A stretch of DNA of 25,438 nucleotides. Origin: Propionivibrio sp. (GTDB lineage: Bacteria; Pseudomonadota; Gammaproteobacteria; Burkholderiales; Rhodocyclaceae). Position 1 is the first letter of the stretch. Every line of letters starts with the position of its first letter. Both the position numbers and the translations under genes were made by a program. A model generated the notes under the pieces. That model searched no databases. It had not been told where the DNA came from and saw only the letters and a list, made by a program, of their open reading frames with translations. This document shows positions 21,633 to 25,438 of this stretch, one piece after another. The stretch covers positions 1-25,438 of the forward strand of contig JAGNOM010000004.1 of NCBI GenBank assembly GCA_017990155.1. Direction: 5' to 3'.

Positions 21633-22658
21633 CTACTTCGGTTCAAACGGGAAATGAAGTCCGAGCTCAGCTCGGGCGGCATCGATGATCGCGATCATTT
21701 TCATGGATAGATCGTGAGTCATGATCGGGCTTTCAATCGCACCCGAACGCAGGACTTCGCAGAAATGGGCGGTTTCGTAGTTGAGTCCACCGCCTTCAAA
21801 CGGTTCGTGCAATTCGACGGTTCGCCCCCCAAGGTAACGAACCGTCGCTCGCGACGGGTTCCACCAGTTTTCGTGGAGCGTGACATTGCCTTTCGCGCCG
21901 GCGAGAAAAGCATCGCCTTTGCCGTCCAGTTCCAGCCCGCAAAATAACTGCGAAATTCCGGTTTCGTGACGTACGTTGAGACTGGCGAAGCTGTCGACAC
22001 CCGTGGGCCCCAGTCTGCCGAACGCCTGCACATTGATTGCGCTTCCCAGGAAGTAAACCGCCAGAAACGCCTCGTAGATGCCAATATTCAGCAAAGCACC
22101 GCCGCCATGTTCCGGCGAAAAAGACGGATGATCGGGTGGAACGTCGGCAATGGAACAGCCAGCGCGCACGAACCCGATGTCGCCGATCGGGTCAATTGCG
22201 AGGTGTTCGATCAGCCGTCGAAAGAGCGGATAAAACGGCGGCTTCATGGCCTCCATGAAGAGAACGTTCGAGGCCTTCGCCGCATCCAGCAGAGATCCAA
22301 GCTCGCTTGCGCTGACAGCGGCGGGCTTCTCGCACAGAACGGCGCAACCTGCTGAAAACGCGCGCCGTGCGTAGTGCGAATGGCTGTCTGGAAGCGTAGC
22401 GACATAGAGCGCGTCGATGTGCTTCAGCAACTCATCAAAGCTTGGGTAGGCACGTGTTTCGTGCTGTCGAGCGAACGCCTGGGCTTGGACCTCTCGTCGC
22501 GTCCAGACGCCGGCCAGTTCTGCGTCCGGCACAATACTCAAACCCTGTGCGAATCGATGAGCAATATGGCCTGCGCCTACGATCCCCCAACGGATTGACG
22601 GTCGCGACGCATCCGACTCTGCGACACCTTCATGCTCTGATTGCTCCGTTTTTTTCAT
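21633..22658 (-). CDS. Gfo/Idh/MocA family oxidoreductase
   Basis: A 341-residue NAD(P)-dependent dehydrogenase. After a charged ~20-residue leader, the Rossmann fold begins WGIVGAGHIAHRFAQGL. The catalytic-lysine region is CEKPAAVSASE. The C-terminal dimerisation domain carries GGGALLNIGIYEAFLAVYFLG; this position usually reads GGGALLDIGVY, so Asn replaces the customary Asp. The family acts on sugars, trans-dihydrodiols and related cyclic alcohols; the substrate here cannot be read from sequence. The ATG at 22658 has only a weak GGA nearby. An internal start closer to the Rossmann fold is possible but no ATG is well placed. It stands alone, 178 bases from the next gene upstream. Confidence 0.9.
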   Translation of the reverse strand: MKKTEQSEHEGVAESDASRPSIRWGIVGAGHIAHRFAQGLSIVPDAELAGVWTRREVQAQAFARQHETRAYPSFDELLKHIDALYVATLPDSHSHYARRAFSAGCAVLCEKPAAVSASELGSLLDAAKASNVLFMEAMKPPFYPLFRRLIEHLAIDPIGDIGFVRAGCSIADVPPDHPSFSPEHGGGALLNIGIYEAFLAVYFLGSAINVQAFGRLGPTGVDSFASLNVRHETGISQLFCGLELDGKGDAFLAGAKGNVTLHENWWNPSRATVRYLGGRTVELHEPFEGGGLNYETAHFCEVLRSGAIESPIMTHDLSMKMIAIIDAARAELGLHFPFEPK

Positions 22659-22836
22659 CGTCCGTAGCCGTCAATAAGTTGGTGGTATAGCCAGATGATC
22701 TCATCAAAATAACCGATGCTAGCGATCGCACGAGTTACCTGCCGTTCGAGTCGCCGAGTTCTTTGCACCTTGAATGGCTGGAACCGGCCGAATCACGACG
22801 GGCATTCCGCATCGGCGTCTTCTTCAGGCTCCGGAA

Positions 22837-24429
22837 TCAGCGCGCTACGGGCGCGAGGAAACGGCCATTGACGAACGCCGTGGTGCCGTCCTCAAGTTTG
22901 ATACGGCGCCATTCGCCGCTTTCGCCCGTCACGCCCAGCACCGTTCCCGCGCTCACGGTCGACAAGCGTTCATAGCCGGTGCCCGGGCCCGTGCGCAGGT
23001 TGACGCTTGCCGTCGTCACGTAGGCGACGCCATCCTTATCGCTCGGTGCGGCCCCCGGCCGGCGCTGGCCCCGGAACCAGGCTTCGAAGTCGCGATCGAC
23101 CTCGGCGATGGGCTTGCCGAGCGTCGCTTCGACCAGCGCCACCGTGTGCGTCTGCGCCGATCCTTCGAGCTGGCTGAAGCCGAGGTCGCGCACCGCCTTG
23201 TAAACCTCGACCAGCTTGCCCTGCTCCTGCAGATAGAACGCGAAGTAGCGCGCGGTTGCCATCATCGCCGCTTGCGCCGCGCCGGTGTTGCTATCGTGCA
23301 GGTCCGGCCTCGGTTCGATGGCGCGGAAGGCGTCGACATGCGCCGGAGAGTCGAACATGAACCACTCGGTGCCGATCAGTTTCTCGACGCTGGGGCGGTG
23401 CCGCCAAGTGCTTTCAAGCACCTTGCGGCGCCAGTTCTCAAGGCCGAAGTATTCGCTTTCGCGCCGCCCCGAGACTTCGTAAAGCGACGCAATGCCCTCA
23501 TCCAGCCATTGCGGGATGTCGCCGAAATTGCTGCGCATCAGCAGATGCACCAGTTCATGCAACACCGTCCCGGCACCCTCGGTCGGCACGGCGGCGACGA
23601 TGCCGCTGTCTTCGACGAAGGTATAACCCACGGTCGCCTTGCTGACGTCCAGGCCGTGTCGCTCGTTGGCCAGTTTGCTCACCGCCCAGCCATCGCGTAC
23701 GAGTTCGACACGCAGGTAATTCGGCGGCAGCAGCACGCCATAGCGACTCACCAGGAAGCCGACAAACCGGTCAAGCGTACGGCCGATCTCGTCAAGCGCG
23801 CCCTCGTTGTGCACGCCATGCGAGATCAGCACGAAGCGCCCGCTGACCCGTACCCGCGCATTCGGCGCCAGGCTACGCGCCAGCGCGTGAGCGCCGCTCT
23901 CATCGCCGAGTTCGACCAGGCGTGCGGTGAAGGTCTGGAGCGGGATATCGCGCACGCGACGGATCGGATAGGAGTCGACGGGCTGCTGCTCCCGGTTTTC
24001 CCAGTAGAAGGTCTTGCCGTATCCCGACATCCCGGCCGAGCGCAGTTCGACGATCTGGCTCGGAGGCGGCGGCTTCTCGGCGCTCAACGCGGCGCGGCAG
24101 ACTTCGCGCTCGCGAGCGACCAGCACACGGCTCTCGGCGGTCAGCGCGTAGGCGTAGAGGAGCCAGTCGAGCAGTCCCGCGCCGTAGTCACGCACACCGT
24201 CGATCCGGCAGGCGCTGGTGGCGAGCATGAAGTCCACGACCGGTCGCTTGCCGTAGGGCTCGGCCCTGACCTTCGCCAGGTACTGATAGGCCGTCGGGTA
24301 ATCGGGCTGATGCCAGGCGGCCCAGGCCGATTCGAACAGTGCATTGCTGTCGCTGGCCGGCGCCGAGGTCGGCAGCAGCAGAGCGCAAAACAGCACGAGG
24401 ACGCGGCAAGCCTTGGCCATGGCGATCAT
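22837..24429 (-). CDS. Secreted gluzincin-like metallopeptidase with C-terminal SH3b domain
   Basis: A 530-residue exported protein. A signal peptide is visible (AKACRVLVLFCALLLPTSAPA, cleavage near 26). A helical region (~28-135) has TPR-like character. The peptidase domain (~195-455) contains the zinc motif HELVH at 291-295, with Glu311 in WLDEGIAS as probable third ligand, as in the peptidase MA-like (DUF1570) gluzincins. Residues ~468-528 form a bacterial SH3 domain (VNLRTGPGTGYERLSTV, then GEWRRIKLEDG), which often binds cell wall. The ATG at 24429 overlaps the stop of the upstream membrane-protein gene as ATGA; the ATG at 24420 is an alternative. The open frame continues upstream, but that part overlaps the neighbour and is not protein-like. 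A periplasmic or wall-linked protease is inferred. Confidence 0.87.
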   Translation of the reverse strand: MIAMAKACRVLVLFCALLLPTSAPASDSNALFESAWAAWHQPDYPTAYQYLAKVRAEPYGKRPVVDFMLATSACRIDGVRDYGAGLLDWLLYAYALTAESRVLVAREREVCRAALSAEKPPPPSQIVELRSAGMSGYGKTFYWENREQQPVDSYPIRRVRDIPLQTFTARLVELGDESGAHALARSLAPNARVRVSGRFVLISHGVHNEGALDEIGRTLDRFVGFLVSRYGVLLPPNYLRVELVRDGWAVSKLANERHGLDVSKATVGYTFVEDSGIVAAVPTEGAGTVLHELVHLLMRSNFGDIPQWLDEGIASLYEVSGRRESEYFGLENWRRKVLESTWRHRPSVEKLIGTEWFMFDSPAHVDAFRAIEPRPDLHDSNTGAAQAAMMATARYFAFYLQEQGKLVEVYKAVRDLGFSQLEGSAQTHTVALVEATLGKPIAEVDRDFEAWFRGQRRPGAAPSDKDGVAYVTTASVNLRTGPGTGYERLSTVSAGTVLGVTGESGEWRRIKLEDGTTAFVNGRFLAPVAR

Positions 24430-25136
24430 TTGGCCGGCAGCGCAGGCGGCGTTCCGGGATCCCGCGGCGGCGTGCACGGGCACGGCGACGCGGGATCGAT
24501 TTGCTGCACCTGTGTGGGCGATGGCGGCGCCGGAATTGACAAAGCAGACGGCGCTGATGGAATCAACGGCTGCCTGCCGAGATAGACCACGCTGTCGAAG
24601 GTTTCGACGCCGAAAGGCACCGCCAGCGTCACCGCCATCAGGAAAGTACCCAGCGCGGCCAGTACCAGGCCGGGCGAGGAACTGGCAATGACCGCCTTCG
24701 CACCTTGCACCTCGGCTTCGATCCGCGACGCATCCTCGCGCAGGCGCCCGAGCACGAAGGCGGCGCCGACGAGCGCCAGCAGCATGCCGGTCAGGAATCC
24801 CAGTTGGCGGGTCCACACCCGCGCGAGCATCGTCGCGTTGGCCTGGTGGTAACGCCGATACAGCACGTCGGCCTCGAGCAGCGCCTCGGTCTTGAAACGC
24901 AAGTACGAGATTTCCCCCCGCGCTTCGGGCGGCGCGTACTGCTCGAATTCGGCGAAGATCGGGGAAAGCGGCAGTGGGCGTTGTTCGACGCGCTCATAGA
25001 GTGAGCGCAACTCGACGATACTCATCACCGCGAAGAAGAGACCGGCGGCGACGAGCATACCGATCATCAGGGGCAGCAATCGCCCTTGCCACGCTTCACG
25101 CCGCCACGCGGACGGCTCTTCTGGAATCTGACTCAT
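24426..25136 (-). CDS. Three-helix membrane protein of unknown function
   Basis: A 236-residue protein with three hydrophobic segments: ~20-41 (LPLMIGMLVAAGLFFAVMSIV), ~113-131 (LGFLTGMLLALVGAAFVLG) and ~155-178 (LVLAALGTFLMAVTLAVPFGV). A soluble, Glu/Arg-rich loop of about 70 residues lies between the first two. The C-terminal ~45 residues are Pro-rich (TPPRDPGTPPALPAK), likely extended. The ATG at 25136 has GGAGG 9 bases upstream. It is translationally coupled to the metallopeptidase gene (ATGA overlap), so it may anchor, regulate or be the partner of that enzyme. I do not recognise the family. Confidence 0.8.
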   Translation of the reverse strand: MSQIPEEPSAWRREAWQGRLLPLMIGMLVAAGLFFAVMSIVELRSLYERVEQRPLPLSPIFAEFEQYAPPEARGEISYLRFKTEALLEADVLYRRYHQANATMLARVWTRQLGFLTGMLLALVGAAFVLGRLREDASRIEAEVQGAKAVIASSSPGLVLAALGTFLMAVTLAVPFGVETFDSVVYLGRQPLIPSAPSALSIPAPPSPTQVQQIDPASPCPCTPPRDPGTPPALPAK

Positions 25137-25274
25137 GGTGATCTGCCTCCGGTTCGAGTCGATGAGCGGAGCAGCTGGTCGATGCAGATTACGTCCTAAG
25201 CCTAGCGCAGAACCGGGCGAATTCAAGCGCATGTCAACGGCAAAACGGCACGGGGTTGCCGCGAAGCTCTTGTC

Positions 25275-25438
25275 ATGGAATCCGGAGATTTAGTACACAG
25301 TTCCGGAAATTACGTACAGCAGTCCAAAACCGATGCAAACGTGTACCATGAACTGCCGGATTCGTATTATCCGGTTGTTCGCGGCGACTCTACATTGCTC
25401 GTTGCCGACGGGCCGCTGACGTCGGCTTCAAACCGAAC
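25275..25438 (+). CDS. Possible 5' end of a gene running off the window
   Basis: An ATG at 25275 opens a frame of 54 codons that is still open at the last base (MESGDLVHSSGNYVQQ, later YHELPDSYYPVVRGDSTLL). There is no good Shine-Dalgarno, and the first 16 codons are made of the 21-base repeat, so this may be chance. I do not recognise the product. A later start, such as the GTG at 25341, is also possible. Confidence 0.25.
   Translation, partial: MESGDLVHSSGNYVQQSKTDANVYHELPDSYYPVVRGDSTLLVADGPLTSASNR
25281..25321 (+). repeat. Tandem direct repeat, 21-base period
   Basis: Two copies starting TCCGGA(G/A)ATT at 25281 and 25302 match at 14 of their first 17 positions, both containing GTACA. Such iterated short repeats can be binding sites or part of a mobile-element end; no element was recognised. 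Confidence 0.5.

Larger units (their letters stand above)
25137..25438. other. Right-edge region with direct repeats and little coding
   Basis: It holds the presumed promoter of the membrane-protein operon (not located), a tandem 21-base-period repeat at 25281-25321, the hairpin CCGGAT/ATCCGG at 25356-25374 and a short open frame that leaves the window. No complete gene is visible. Confidence 0.5.

Noticed and set aside
22774..24585. A 603-codon open frame on the plus strand
   Set aside because: It is antisense to the metallopeptidase gene, which has a signal peptide, HELVH and an SH3b domain; the plus frame shows no family features.

Overview
The window looks like chromosomal DNA from a Gram-negative, moderately GC-rich proteobacterium. 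A polyhydroxyalkanoate phasin, a LytS/LytTR pair of the BtsS/BtsR type, Rnk, a YdcH-like peptide, a large CPA2 antiporter and several LysR and c-di-GMP proteins fit a betaproteobacterium (Rhodocyclales-like) best. That placement is an inference from gene content; no rRNA or tRNA is present to confirm it. No CRISPR array, phage module or complete insertion sequence was seen.

Layout. 1-2062: the 3' part of a GGDEF-EAL phosphodiesterase gene converges on a stand-alone diguanylate cyclase. 2246-2752: a phasin with its own terminator. 2910-7158: a tightly coupled three-gene unit of an ABC ATPase, a fused FtsX-type permease and a Tat-exported AttH/CrtC-like lipocalin protein (AttEFGH-type system), closed by a strong bidirectional terminator shared with the HU gene hupB. 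7746-11749: btsS, btsR and a short CstA/BtsT-family transporter. Upstream of the transporter are three ACC(A/G)CTC direct repeats at the spacing described for BtsR operators, so this looks like a self-contained pyruvate-sensing and uptake module. 11855-14353: a LysR regulator divergent from rnk, followed by small genes (winged-helix-like, YdcH-like, unknown). 14411-17022: a KefB-type K+/H+ antiporter translationally coupled to a tandem UspA protein.

17360-20740 (minus strand) holds eutS-eutP-eutQ-eutT-eutD in the order of the 5' end of the enterobacterial ethanolamine operon. It stops there: the genes for the lyase (eutBC), the aldehyde and alcohol dehydrogenases and all other microcompartment shell proteins are absent from this locus. 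A 337-base stretch without a convincing gene lies where they would follow. 20956-22658: an FMN nitroreductase converging on a Gfo/Idh/MocA oxidoreductase. 22837-25136 (minus): a three-helix membrane protein coupled to a secreted zinc-metalloprotease-like protein (HELVH) with a C-terminal SH3b domain. The right edge carries a 21-base-period direct repeat and a possible gene start running off the window.

The two most interesting points are the BtsSR module with its apparent operator array in front of an unusually short CstA-family transporter, and the orphan eutSPQTD block, which retains acetyl-CoA to acetate/ATP chemistry, a cobalamin adenosyltransferase and one shell protein but no ethanolamine lyase.
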